64,000 bases of DNA, taken from contig NZ_BDAZ01000010.1 of the NCBI RefSeq assembly GCF_001612725.1, positions 1 through 64,000 on the forward strand, written 5' to 3'. Within the stretch, counting starts at the first letter, position 1; each line of letters opens with the position of its first letter. The position numbers and the translations under genes are program-made. The notes below the pieces were generated by a model. It was not told the DNA's origin. It was given only the letters and a program-made list of their open reading frames with translations, and searched no databases. Below are positions 27,780 to 35,495 of the stretch, piece after piece. Source of the stretch: Nocardia anaemiae NBRC 100462. Lineage in GTDB: Bacteria > Actinomycetota > Actinomycetes > Mycobacteriales > Mycobacteriaceae.

Positions 27780-28118
27780 CGTTGCCGCCCGGCGCTCCTA
27801 TCGATCCTCGGGAATGGACTCGAAAGATATTCTTCGGCAAGCCTTTTCCCGATCGCGAAAGCGACGAGCACGAGCATGTGACCGCCGATGAGATGGCGGT
27901 CTGTCGTTTCGGTTCTGGTCGGCGATGGCGCGGTTACCATCACGTCTCTGGTCAAGTATCGAAATCGCTGGGGCCGAAGATATTTCGCCGTCGTGCGCCC
28001 ATTCCACCGTCGGCTCGTGCCATGGATGCTCGCACGCGCCGCCCGTGGTTTCGCCCGCTGACGCGCCACATCGAACGGATGTGGCGACGGCTCCGTTCGA
28101 CCGTCGTAGGCTGAACTC
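27780..28118. other. gene-poor stretch downstream of the TetR operator
   Basis: About 340 bases with no supported gene. One frame contains a protein-like stretch (PPGAPIDPREWTRKIFFGK, near 27780-27840) that may be debris of a former gene; no start, stop context or family supports it. Confidence 0.3.
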
Positions 28119-28907
28119 ATGTCTGGCGACATACGCGGTGTGCTCTACGACATCGACGGCGTGCTGGTGACTTCGTGGCACGAGATCGACGGTGCGGTCG
28201 ACGCCGTGCGCCGCGTGCGTGAAAGTGGTTTGCGCCGAAGGTTTCTCACCAATACCACCTCCCGCACCTGCGCCGAGATCGCCGAGCGGCTGCGCGACGC
28301 CGGATTCGATGTCGATGCCGCCGAGATCGTCACCGCCGCCCGGCTCACCGGCGAATACGTGGGCCGCCACTACCCGGATGCGGCAGTGTGGGTGCTCAAT
28401 CACGGCGATATCGAGGTCGACCTCGCCGAGCTCACACTCGACGACCAACACCCGGACGTCATCGTAATCGGCGGCGCCGGTGCGGAATTCACCCATGACG
28501 CGCTGAGCCGGGTGGCCGAGCTGATGCTGGACGGTATTCCGGTCGTCGCGATGCACAGCGGCCTGACCTGGGCCACCGACACCGGGCTGCGCATCGACGC
28601 GGGCGCATACCTGCCGGGTCTGGAGGCGGCGGGCAATGCCGAGATCGCGGTGGTCGGCAAGCCCGCGGCGGCCGGATTCCGCACCTGCGCGGACCTTATG
28701 GGCGTCGATCCGGCCGAGGTGTTGATGATCGGTGACGATCTGCACTCCGATGTGCTCGCCGCGCAACAGGTCGGTATGACCGGAGTTCTGGTGCGCACCG
28801 GCAAATTCCGGGCCGCCGTACTGGCGGCGGCATCGACCGCACCGGATCACGTCATCGATTCGGTGGCGGAACTGCCCGCGCTGTTGAAAGTCCGGCCGAA
28901 AGAATAA
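28119..28907 (+). CDS. HAD-superfamily hydrolase, LHPP-like (subfamily IIA)
   Basis: A 262-residue phosphatase-like protein. Motif I is LYDIDGVLV (Asp11, Asp13), motif II is LTNTTSRT, motif III is the Lys in VVGKPAAAGF, and motif IV is MIGDDLHSD. The cap is of type C2. It is closest in plan to the TIGR01458 group (LHPP/HDHD2-like; phospholysine or phosphohistidine pyrophosphatase in animals). The bacterial substrate is unknown. It is a single-gene unit; ATG 28119 is close to a TAGGCT element and may be leaderless. Confidence 0.85.
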   Translation: MSGDIRGVLYDIDGVLVTSWHEIDGAVDAVRRVRESGLRRRFLTNTTSRTCAEIAERLRDAGFDVDAAEIVTAARLTGEYVGRHYPDAAVWVLNHGDIEVDLAELTLDDQHPDVIVIGGAGAEFTHDALSRVAELMLDGIPVVAMHSGLTWATDTGLRIDAGAYLPGLEAAGNAEIAVVGKPAAAGFRTCADLMGVDPAEVLMIGDDLHSDVLAAQQVGMTGVLVRTGKFRAAVLAAASTAPDHVIDSVAELPALLKVRPKE

Positions 28908-29092
28908 TTCTAAAAAAAGTCCTTCAAAACACTTTCGGCGTGCCGAACCTCTCGGTATCCTCCGTTGCGGCAAACAACCAGTGACGACCCCCGTGGTGGC
29001 AACTAGATCGGAGAGCAGCAGCCGGTAAGCGCAATAGCAACCGAGCGGCCAACTTTCGGCTAACGCATATTCGGCCGAAGGTTGAGACGAAC

Positions 29093-29121
29093 GGCCCGAT
29101 CCATGACGAGGGGATCGGGCC
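29093..29121. terminator. hairpin downstream of the HAD gene
   Basis: Ten-base arms GGCCCGATCC (29093-29102) and GGATCGGGCC (29112-29121) with a nine-base loop. It is about 190 bases after the HAD stop and 20 bases before the TetR start, so it may end the first transcript or sit in the leader of the second. Confidence 0.5.
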
Positions 29122-29141
29122 CTTCGGTATTGTCTGCCCCA

Positions 29142-29774
29142 ATGTCACAGGATGCGAATACGGGACGAATGTATGCCGGGCAACCCGTAGAGGACCGGCA
29201 ACGTCAGCGGCGTGCGCGTTTTCTGGAATCGGGCCTTACGGTCTTTGCACGCGACGGCTACGCCAATAGTTCGGTCGGCGCTATCTGTAAGGACGCCGGA
29301 CTCTCCTCGAGGCAGTTCTATGAGGAGTTCACCGGCCGCGAATCCCTCCTACTCGAGCTCTACGAGCAGATCGATAAGGAATCGCGCGAAGCGGTGACCG
29401 CCGCCCTGGAGAAGAAATCCGATGCGACCGCGCTGGAGATCATCGATGCCGCGGTGCGCGCCTACGTCGAATCCATCGGCTCCGATCCGCGCAAGGCGCG
29501 GGTGGCGCTGGTAGAGGTCGTCGGCGCCGGGCCGAAGGTGGAGAAGTTCCGGCTGGAGCTGCGCCGCGTCTGGGGTTCGCTACTCGCCGGCGCCGCGGAG
29601 GATGCCGCCCTACACGGCGAAATCCCAACGGGCGATTACGAGATGCGGGTGCTGGCCATCATCGGCGCGGTCAACTACGTGGTGGATTCCTGGAGCGGTT
29701 CGGATCCGCGCCCGCCACTAGACGATGTGATCCGGGTGCTCAGCCGAGTGATCATGGGTGCGGTCCGCGCGTAG
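29142..29774 (+). CDS. TetR/AcrR-family regulator
   Basis: About 210 residues. The DNA-binding part reads ARDGYANSSVGAICKDAGL, then SSRQFYEEFTGRESLLLELY. ATG 29142 (MSQDANTGRMYAG) is chosen; TATTGT ten bases upstream could be the -10 of a leaderless mRNA. The open frame to 29082 lacks start signals. The C-terminal domain is helical with a Trp-rich end (YVVDSWSGSDPRPP). It is followed 30 bases later by an alpha/beta hydrolase on the same strand, which may be a target. Confidence 0.88.
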   Translation: MSQDANTGRMYAGQPVEDRQRQRRARFLESGLTVFARDGYANSSVGAICKDAGLSSRQFYEEFTGRESLLLELYEQIDKESREAVTAALEKKSDATALEIIDAAVRAYVESIGSDPRKARVALVEVVGAGPKVEKFRLELRRVWGSLLAGAAEDAALHGEIPTGDYEMRVLAIIGAVNYVVDSWSGSDPRPPLDDVIRVLSRVIMGAVRA

Positions 29775-29803
29775 TTCCGGCACCGTCGGCTAGCGTGCGC
29801 TGT

Positions 29804-30664
29804 ATGGAGACGGTTCCCATCCAGATGCCGGACGGCACCACCGTGCCGGTGCGGCTGTTCCCGGCGACCGGTGCGCATCGGCATCCGGTGCGCCCGGATG
29901 CGCCGCGTCCGGTGGTGGTGATGGTGCCCGGCCTCGGTGTCCCGGCCGGGTACTACGAACTGTTCGCCCAGGAGCTGGCCGCGCGTGGTTTCGATGTCGC
30001 GATCGGTGAGCTGCGCGGCGTGGGTGACAGTCGTCCGCGTCCGAGCGCCGCGAGCACCTTCGGTTACCACGAACTGGTCTCGGTCGACTTCCCGGCGATC
30101 TTCTCGGTGGTGCGCGACCGCTTCCCGGACAGCACCCCATATCTGCTCGGCCACAGCATGGGCGGCCAGCTCGCGGTGCTGTACGCCGCGCGGATCCGCG
30201 GCCGCTTGGGCGGGCTGATCCTGATCGCCTCCGGCACCCCGTATCACCGTGGGTTTCGGGGCATTTCGGGCCCAGGCATGCTGGTCGGCACCGCGGCCAT
30301 GTCACTGACGGCCAATCTGACCGGCTTCTGGCCCGGCGACCGGATCTCGCTAGGCGGCTTCGGACGCCAGTCGAAGGTGCTGCTGTCGGACTGGGCCCGG
30401 CTGGCCCGCACCGGCCGCTTCGTGCCGGTGGACGCGGATATCGACTACGAGGAGCGGATCGCCAGACTGAAGCTGCCGGTGCTATCCATCACCATCACCG
30501 GCGACGATGTCGCACCGAGCAGTTCGGCCGCCCACCTGCTGGCCAAGATGCCCAACGCCGGGGTGACCACCTGGGTGCAACCGGAACCGTTGGGGCACAA
30601 CGGTTGGATTCGTCAATACCGCAGCACGGTCGATCAACTGGAGAAGTGGTTGCGGGACCGCTGA
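29804..30664 (+). CDS. alpha/beta hydrolase (serine hydrolase)
   Basis: A 286-residue hydrolase. The nucleophile elbow is LLGHSMGGQLAVLY (Ser118), the oxyanion-loop motif is VMVPGLGVPAGYY, the likely acid is in the TGDDVAPSS segment, and the likely His is in PEPLGHNGWIR. There is no signal peptide. ATG 29804 has no ribosome binding site; TAGCGT just upstream suggests a leaderless start. It is similar in plan to actinobacterial lipases or esterases of the serine aminopeptidase S33 group. The substrate is unknown. Confidence 0.88.
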   Translation: METVPIQMPDGTTVPVRLFPATGAHRHPVRPDAPRPVVVMVPGLGVPAGYYELFAQELAARGFDVAIGELRGVGDSRPRPSAASTFGYHELVSVDFPAIFSVVRDRFPDSTPYLLGHSMGGQLAVLYAARIRGRLGGLILIASGTPYHRGFRGISGPGMLVGTAAMSLTANLTGFWPGDRISLGGFGRQSKVLLSDWARLARTGRFVPVDADIDYEERIARLKLPVLSITITGDDVAPSSSAAHLLAKMPNAGVTTWVQPEPLGHNGWIRQYRSTVDQLEKWLRDR

Positions 30665-30887
30665 TCCCTGATGGTGGCTACCAGCTCGGCGCTCATCGAC
30701 CCGGCGCACGGCCACCGTGGATAGGTCGCGACCGCAGTTCTGTGCTGCGCTGAACCCGACGTTCCATCGAACGTAGCCGAATGGTGGTCGCACACAGCGA
30801 ATTCGACCGCCCAATCACTACGCTCGGCGAGCGGCCGGAGACACATAGCGCAGCAAGCGATCTGGACGCGGCGCTACGCTGGTGTCC

Positions 30888-31319
30888 GTGTCGAATGAGC
30901 AACGGCGGCAACTACATCTGGACGTCATCGCGGAATTCCGCGCCAACGCGGGAAAGGTCGGCGGACAGTTCGCGAACATCCCGCTGCTACTGCTGACCAC
31001 CACCGGAGCCCGCACCGGCGAACCCCGTACCTGGCCGCTGGCATACCAGCGCGACGGTGACCGAGTAGTGGTCTACGCCGCCAACGGTGGGCGGCCAAAT
31101 CGTCCGGGGTGGTACCACAATCTGACGGCGCATCCCGAGGCCGTCGTCGAGGTCGGTACCGAATCGTGGCGGGTGATCGCATCCGTTGCGGAAGGTGAAG
31201 AGCGGCAACAACTTTGGGAAAGCAAACTGGTCGACGCGCCCTTCCTCGCCGACTTCCAGGACAAGGTGTCCTGGCAGATCCCGGTGGTCATCCTGGCCCC
31301 TGCGAACGGCAATTCCTGA
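30888..31319 (+). CDS. F420-dependent (deazaflavin) nitroreductase-family protein
   Basis: A 143-residue split beta-barrel protein of the Ddn/FDOR-A family, which uses reduced cofactor F420. Typical signatures are LLLLTTTGARTGEPRTWPL, VVVYAANGGRPNRPGWYHNL and the segment AHPEAVVEVG. I choose GTG 30888 because TACGCT about ten bases upstream looks like a -10 for a leaderless message; GTG 30882 is also in frame. Known relatives reduce quinones or nitroimidazoles. It is a single-gene unit. Confidence 0.88.
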   Translation: MSNEQRRQLHLDVIAEFRANAGKVGGQFANIPLLLLTTTGARTGEPRTWPLAYQRDGDRVVVYAANGGRPNRPGWYHNLTAHPEAVVEVGTESWRVIASVAEGEERQQLWESKLVDAPFLADFQDKVSWQIPVVILAPANGNS

Positions 31320-31467
31320 GCGCAACTGTAATCCGGGACCAGCGCTTACAGTGGCTTATCGGGGCGCCGAGCGCAGCGAATACGTGCAGTCCGACAAGCA
31401 TCCTGGTGCCGGCGCGACATGCTGGCAGAGCCCTCACCCTGCTGGCTGAGGACCCCTCGTCGGGACC

Positions 31468-31869
31468 TCAAGAACCGTCGATCTGAGCTCGAAATTCGTC
31501 AGCATCCGGCCCTGAAAGTTCGTAGGTGACAGAGACCGGCTCTACCGGGTTCAACTCGTCGCGCCCGGCCGGACCGGGCACCATCGAAGTCACCAGCTCC
31601 ACTAATTCCATGTACGTCAACGCCTTCTGCGGCGCAGACGGATCGAAGTCGTTGATGACACCACGCTGCAATGGTTTTCCACCGACGCGAGGCCACCACA
31701 CCTCGAGTGTTGACCATGGGATGCCTTGCAGCAGGGCCACTTGCAGATCCTCGGGTGCCAGTTCGTTGCGACCGTGTTGTTCGGCCACCTGCGCAGCGCG
31801 ACGAAGCAGCGAAATCACTGCCGGGCTCGCCCCCGTGATTGTGGTGACGGAACCAAATCGTGAGGTCAT
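31468..31869 (-). CDS. hypothetical protein with Clp-N-like N-terminal half
   Basis: A 133-residue protein. The N-terminal half (AVISLLRRAAQVAEQHGRNE, then LAPEDLQVALLQ) looks like one Clp-N repeat, and SPAVISLLRR matches its first helix. The C-terminal half, YMELVELVTSMVPGPAG and a final strand SVTYELSG, is unknown. ATG 31869 has no ribosome binding site and may be leaderless. It ends a run of five minus-strand genes of unknown function (33376 to 31468), but a terminator or promoter between them cannot be excluded. Confidence 0.55.
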   Translation of the reverse strand: MTSRFGSVTTITGASPAVISLLRRAAQVAEQHGRNELAPEDLQVALLQGIPWSTLEVWWPRVGGKPLQRGVINDFDPSAPQKALTYMELVELVTSMVPGPAGRDELNPVEPVSVTYELSGPDADEFRAQIDGS

Positions 31870-31879
31870 GGCATCGAGA

Positions 31880-32167
31880 CTATCGCCCGTATTTGCTGTT
31901 GCCGCCGGTATCGAAGACCTCCATCGGAGAGCCGTCCGGCATGGTGTAGAACCGCGCTCCGACGCACCACAGTCGGATTGTCCTGCCTGGCGCTGGGCAA
32001 GCGGTTTTGTCGTTCTTGGTCACAGGTTGCTCAGCGCACCGGATGACCACGCCGCCCGCCTCCTCGCATTGCTGGACGGTGACGGCTGCCGCTGAGCCAA
32101 TGGCGGCCATGGCGGCCGCGATGGAGGCGACGGTAACGACGAGAAGGCGTGTGATGGAAGTTCGCAT
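31880..32167 (-). CDS. small exported cysteine-containing protein
   Basis: A 95-residue protein with a clear signal peptide (MRTSITRLLVVTVASIAAAM, cleaved near GSAAAV) and a mature part of about 65 residues with four Cys (QQCEEAGG, IRCAEQ, TACPAPG, LWCVGA), suggesting two disulfides. ATG 32167 follows GGGGGAA; ATG 32179 is an alternative. I do not recognise the family. It stands 18 bases after the preceding minus-strand gene, so it may belong to that operon. Confidence 0.6.
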   Translation of the reverse strand: MRTSITRLLVVTVASIAAAMAAIGSAAAVTVQQCEEAGGVVIRCAEQPVTKNDKTACPAPGRTIRLWCVGARFYTMPDGSPMEVFDTGGNSKYGR

Positions 32168-32184
32168 CGATTCCCCCATGAAAT

Positions 32185-32415
32185 CTAGTTGTCGTACGGA
32201 CACGGAAGGTACAAGCGTTCGTTGGGCAGGCGCGGCAGGCCATGGGTAGGTCCAGGAATCACGGTCACTGCGTCGGGGTAGTGGTGATCGCGCCAGTCCT
32301 CTACAAAGATCAGCGCGGCGGTAAGGCACACAGCGAAGTCGAACCGCACGCCATGCAGGAACACCGACAAATGCACATCTGGGTCACTCGGCAGCGGCGA
32401 AATCTGCTCACTCAT
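32185..32415 (-). CDS. hypothetical protein, third gene of a minus-strand operon
   Basis: A 76-residue protein. ATG 32415 (MSEQISPLPSDPDVHLSVFL) overlaps the end of the previous gene by eight bases, which supports coupled translation. The short mixed sequence includes FAVCLTAALIFVEDWRDHHY and a Pro-rich end. No family is recognised. Confidence 0.5.
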   Translation of the reverse strand: MSEQISPLPSDPDVHLSVFLHGVRFDFAVCLTAALIFVEDWRDHHYPDAVTVIPGPTHGLPRLPNERLYLPCPYDN

Positions 32416-32893
32416 GGCAAAGTCCGGGTGGTCGGATGCCAACGCACGCGCGGATCGCATCGACCACCGTGGCGCCCGAAGGCCGGAACGTGTCACGCGG
32501 CGGTTCGATCCAGACCCGCAGTCCGGCGTGCCTGTCGGCGGGCGACGGTAATACGATCTGCGCGCCGAATCGAGCGAGAGTGACGTTGAGCCGGAATAAC
32601 TCCGAGAACAGAGGCACATCGTCGGGCAAGTCGGGTCTGACGATGAAGGTCCATCGTCGCGAGCGGGGGTGGGAGATGATCGGGCCGAGCGCGCATTGCC
32701 GAGAATGCATGTGTGCCTTGACCATCTGGCCGAGGTCGGCGGGCATGGTTACCGCCGATACGCCGCCCGCCCGCACCGAAATCCGCCCGATGACGGGGTC
32801 GACTGCGGCCGCCAGCCCGCAGATCTGCCGATAGAACAGGCATCGACTGCTGGGCGTATCGGCCAGCAACTCCGACGTCAACTCGCGCTTCAT
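32408..32893 (-). CDS. hypothetical protein, second gene of a minus-strand operon
   Basis: A 161-residue protein (start MKRELTSELLADTPSSRCLF). The middle part SRRWTFIVRPDLPDDVPLF and the end TFRPSGATVVDAIRACVG look like a conserved actinobacterial domain seen with GntR-type regulators; I recall such genes in accessory regions but cannot name the family. The start overlaps the previous stop (ATGA at 32890-32893). It may belong to an integrated or horizontally spread module. Confidence 0.55.
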   Translation of the reverse strand: MKRELTSELLADTPSSRCLFYRQICGLAAAVDPVIGRISVRAGGVSAVTMPADLGQMVKAHMHSRQCALGPIISHPRSRRWTFIVRPDLPDDVPLFSELFRLNVTLARFGAQIVLPSPADRHAGLRVWIEPPRDTFRPSGATVVDAIRACVGIRPPGLCHE

Positions 32894-33376
32894 CGGTCAC
32901 CGCTGACGATTGAAAGGGGCGCGGGCCATTGATAACCGCACGGATACACCTGATCGAGGGTGACCAGGTCGCACACGAGAGTGATCGCCCACTTCAACTC
33001 TCCGACGTGCTCGAGGCTGGGGGTGAGCACGGCGTCAGCCTCGACATCGCGGATATGTTGCGACAGCAGCAACATTGCGGCGCGGGAGCCCACATCGAAT
33101 CCGAGGACCTCGACGAGGAAGTAATTGTGCTCTGCCGCCAGATGTTTCAAATCGGTGGCGGACGACGCGCCCTGCGCTGCGTTGTTCCAGCGGACCACGC
33201 CGATCGCATTCGGCCTCGATTCGGGACTCGGGGGTATCAACGGCCTCCTCGATCGAAGCCTCCCACTCGGTGAGGGCACCGATGAAGCGCGTCAGCACGG
33301 CGGCTGACACGACGCAGTACACCGGACGTTGCGGCCCAACGAACGCGGCCCGATCCGGTATCGCGTGGTTTGGCAT
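32890..33376 (-). pseudogene. hypothetical gene interrupted by a one-base frameshift
   Basis: ATG 33376 follows GGGAG and encodes MPNHAIPDRAAFVGPQRPVY and about 25 further sensible residues. Past a run of five C (minus strand; 33230-33234) the good sequence continues in another frame: ATDLKHLAAEHNYFLVEVLG, then SQHIRDVEADAVL, and ends at 32890 in a normal ATGA overlap with the next gene. Removing one C would give one continuous protein of about 161 residues. This is either a real inactivating or phase-varying indel or a sequencing error. The product seems related to small resolvase-like regulators of actinobacterial accessory regions, a weak guess. Confidence 0.55.
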
Positions 33377-33436
33377 TGCAGGCTCCCAGCTTGGTTCCGT
33401 TGTGTCACAACTGGATTATGCCGCTTTCTGGCTAGC

Positions 33437-33449
33437 GGCATATGCCACT
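33437..33449. promoter_or_regulatory. motif shared with the GntR start region (GGCATATGCCACT)
   Basis: The palindrome GGCATATGCC (33437-33446) lies in the promoter region of the 33376 operon. Its ATATGCCACT part (33440-33449) recurs exactly at 34261-34270 across the start of the GntR gene. It is a candidate operator for that regulator. Confidence 0.45.
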
Positions 33450-33489
33450 TATGCAAGTTGGAAAATGTTCCGGCGAGACGGTCAGTCAG

Positions 33490-34269
33490 TCAGAAAGTTA
33501 TCGGGTACTCCTGTCGGAACGCCCAGCGTTGCGGCGGATACACCGCCTCATCGAACTGAATCGGACTGTCGTCGGCGTCGTAGGCCACGAGCCAGTAAAC
33601 CAACGCGGGTGATGCGTTCGGCAGCTCGAGTGCTGCTCGCTCGTCATCGTTGGCGGGCCGAGCGCACACCTGGTCACGGGCATAGGCGGCGCGCGTACCG
33701 AGCGCGTCGGCGAGATACGGGAGCGTTCCGCCACGAATACGCTCGGCGACCAACAGACGCGGCGCGGAATCGGCCAAGGCCGCAGGAAACCACGACGTCG
33801 ACAGCTCCGTCGGGCCACTCACCTCGTTGTAAATGACGCGCCGCCGCTGCACGACAAGGCTGCCCTGGTCGAGTCCGAGCGCAGTCGCGACATAGTCGGG
33901 CGCGTCCACTCTGCCGACAAGCGGAAACTCGACACGCTCGGTGTCGGAGTACATCGTGCCCATCGTCGCGGCACGCTCGAAACGTTCACGCGCTCGCGGC
34001 GCGGCATTCGGTTCACGGACAAACGTGCCCGACCCACGACGTGATTCGACCAAGCCCTGCTGCCGCAAAGCCTGCAAAGCCTTGGTTGCAGTCGGCCGGG
34101 ATACGTTCCACGCGGCGGCCAGTTCCCGTTCAGATGGGACTTCCGCGCCTGGTGTCAGGTCGCCACGAACGATCTGATCCCGCAGGTATCCTGCGATTTG
34201 CAGGTATTTCGGAAGTACCTCTTCGATCTCGGGCAACGCTTCATCCTTGGTCTGAGTACCATATGCCAC
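33490..34269 (-). CDS. GntR-family regulator with UTRA domain (HutC subfamily)
   Basis: A 259-residue regulator. The winged helix is residues 20-90 (LPKYLQIAGYLRDQIVRGDL, then PSERELAAAWNVSRPTATKA). The UTRA ligand domain is residues 105-255 (VVQRRRVIYNEVSGPTELS and the closing PIQFDEAVYPPQRWAFRQEY). GTG 34269 has no ribosome binding site; TAAACT just upstream may be the -10 of a leaderless message. UTRA domains bind sugars, amino acids or similar small molecules. Similar regulators (KorSA type) control actinomycete integrative elements, which would fit the unknown genes around it, but no integrase or replication gene is present. Confidence 0.88.
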   Translation of the reverse strand: MAYGTQTKDEALPEIEEVLPKYLQIAGYLRDQIVRGDLTPGAEVPSERELAAAWNVSRPTATKALQALRQQGLVESRRGSGTFVREPNAAPRARERFERAATMGTMYSDTERVEFPLVGRVDAPDYVATALGLDQGSLVVQRRRVIYNEVSGPTELSTSWFPAALADSAPRLLVAERIRGGTLPYLADALGTRAAYARDQVCARPANDDERAALELPNASPALVYWLVAYDADDSPIQFDEAVYPPQRWAFRQEYPITF

Positions 34270-34270
34270 T
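34261..34270. promoter_or_regulatory. second copy of the ATATGCCACT motif
   Basis: An exact ten-base match to 33440-33449, overlapping the GntR start codon and close to TGGCCA. It suggests the GntR protein may bind here and before the downstream minus-strand operon. Confidence 0.4.
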
Positions 34271-34307
34271 GGCCAGTTTATGACTCGCGATTGGTTGGCG
34301 AACGACG

Positions 34308-35399
34308 ATGACGACGGTAGCGATCGCTGCGGGCGGGGGCGGCGACGCGGTCACGGCGGCCATGCTCGCCGACAGGATGCCAGCTCTGGGCGTGGCAGCC
34401 ATCATGAGTTACTCCTGGGACCGGCTGATGATCGACCCCGCACCCGGCCCGAGGACGCGGACCGACTTCTATGGGTTGATCGACCATTGCGGAGTGTCCG
34501 AGGTGCCACCTGCGGCGACCCTGCGCGCTGATGGCGAATCGACACTCCCGCGCCTCGCGGAGCATGTCGCGCAACCGCTGCTGCTGATGGATATCGAGTC
34601 TGGGGTGAACGGCCTCGCGCATCAGATCCGCTGCGCGGCAGCCGCCTTCGACGCTGACGAAATCGTGGTGATCGACACGGGCGGCGACATCCTGGCTGCT
34701 GGAAATGAGCCAGGGTTACAGAGTCCGCTCGCCGACTCTGCTGCCTTGGCCGCCGCGATTACATCCAGGCTGCCGACCCAGGTACTCGTCGCCGGTGTCG
34801 GTCTCGACGGCGAATTGTCCCGTGCTGAGCTTGACGGCCGGTTGAACGCTCTGGATGCGGAGAATGTCGGCGATCTGATAGCTGGGGACGCGGAAGGATT
34901 CGCGAGCATCTGGTCATGGCACCCATCAGAGGCCAACGCTCTGCTGGCCGTGGCTGCGTCGGGCTGGCGCGGCTCTGTCGAGACCCAACGCGGTGTTGTC
35001 ATAGACGTCACCGATGCGGCTACGCGCGTCTACCGGATTGCAGCCACCCCCCTTGCGGAGTCGTCGCTGGCAGTGCTCCTAACGCGAACCTTCTCGCTCG
35101 AAGAGATCGAGCACTTGCTGCGTGAACGCCGTGGATACAGTGACATCGACATCGAGCGCGAGCGGCTGGTGCACCGCCGCCGACCTCAAATGCCTACGCC
35201 GGACACGCTCGACATCATCGACGGTTACATCGCCGACGCCGATGCCCGCGGCGTTGACGCTCTAACGGTGCGACGCGTTATCGAAATGACTCACGCGACC
35301 GACCCTGCGGCAACACAAGCATTGCGCGCTCAGCTGGCCCACTGTCGATCAGACAACTTCAAGCCGCCGTTGTACATGGTGCGGCCGATTTCTACCTGA
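34308..35399 (+). CDS. DUF1152 family protein
   Basis: A 363-residue protein. The Gly-rich opening TTVAIAAGGGGDAVTAAMLA is typical of DUF1152, as are LMDIESGVNGLAHQI and EIVVIDTGGDILAAGNEPGL. The Asp and Gly-rich loops look like a nucleotide or phosphate site. The function is unknown in any organism, to my knowledge. ATG 34308 is 38 bases from the divergent GntR start; no strong ribosome binding site. A GntR/DUF1152 divergent pair is something I recall in other actinobacteria and suggests the regulator acts on it. Confidence 0.75.
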   Translation: MTTVAIAAGGGGDAVTAAMLADRMPALGVAAIMSYSWDRLMIDPAPGPRTRTDFYGLIDHCGVSEVPPAATLRADGESTLPRLAEHVAQPLLLMDIESGVNGLAHQIRCAAAAFDADEIVVIDTGGDILAAGNEPGLQSPLADSAALAAAITSRLPTQVLVAGVGLDGELSRAELDGRLNALDAENVGDLIAGDAEGFASIWSWHPSEANALLAVAASGWRGSVETQRGVVIDVTDAATRVYRIAATPLAESSLAVLLTRTFSLEEIEHLLRERRGYSDIDIERERLVHRRRPQMPTPDTLDIIDGYIADADARGVDALTVRRVIEMTHATDPAATQALRAQLAHCRSDNFKPPLYMVRPIST

Positions 35400-35452
35400 C
35401 CAGACTTAAATTCGGCCTCGACGTCCAGAGATTCGCCGGGCGGCAAGAGGGC

Positions 35453-35484
35453 GGCCCGGTGCTACCTCGGCAGGGCACCGGGCC
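35453..35484. terminator. terminator between convergent DUF1152 and oligopeptidase genes
   Basis: Arms GGCCCGGTGC (35453-35462) and GCACCGGGCC (35475-35484) with a 12-base loop, about 50 bases after one stop and 11 bases before the other. Confidence 0.82.
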
Positions 35485-35495
35485 GGTTGGCGTGC

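Noticed and set aside
32690..33273. Plus-strand frames across the frameshifted operon
   Set aside because: They lack start sites and do not fit the chain of overlapping minus-strand genes.
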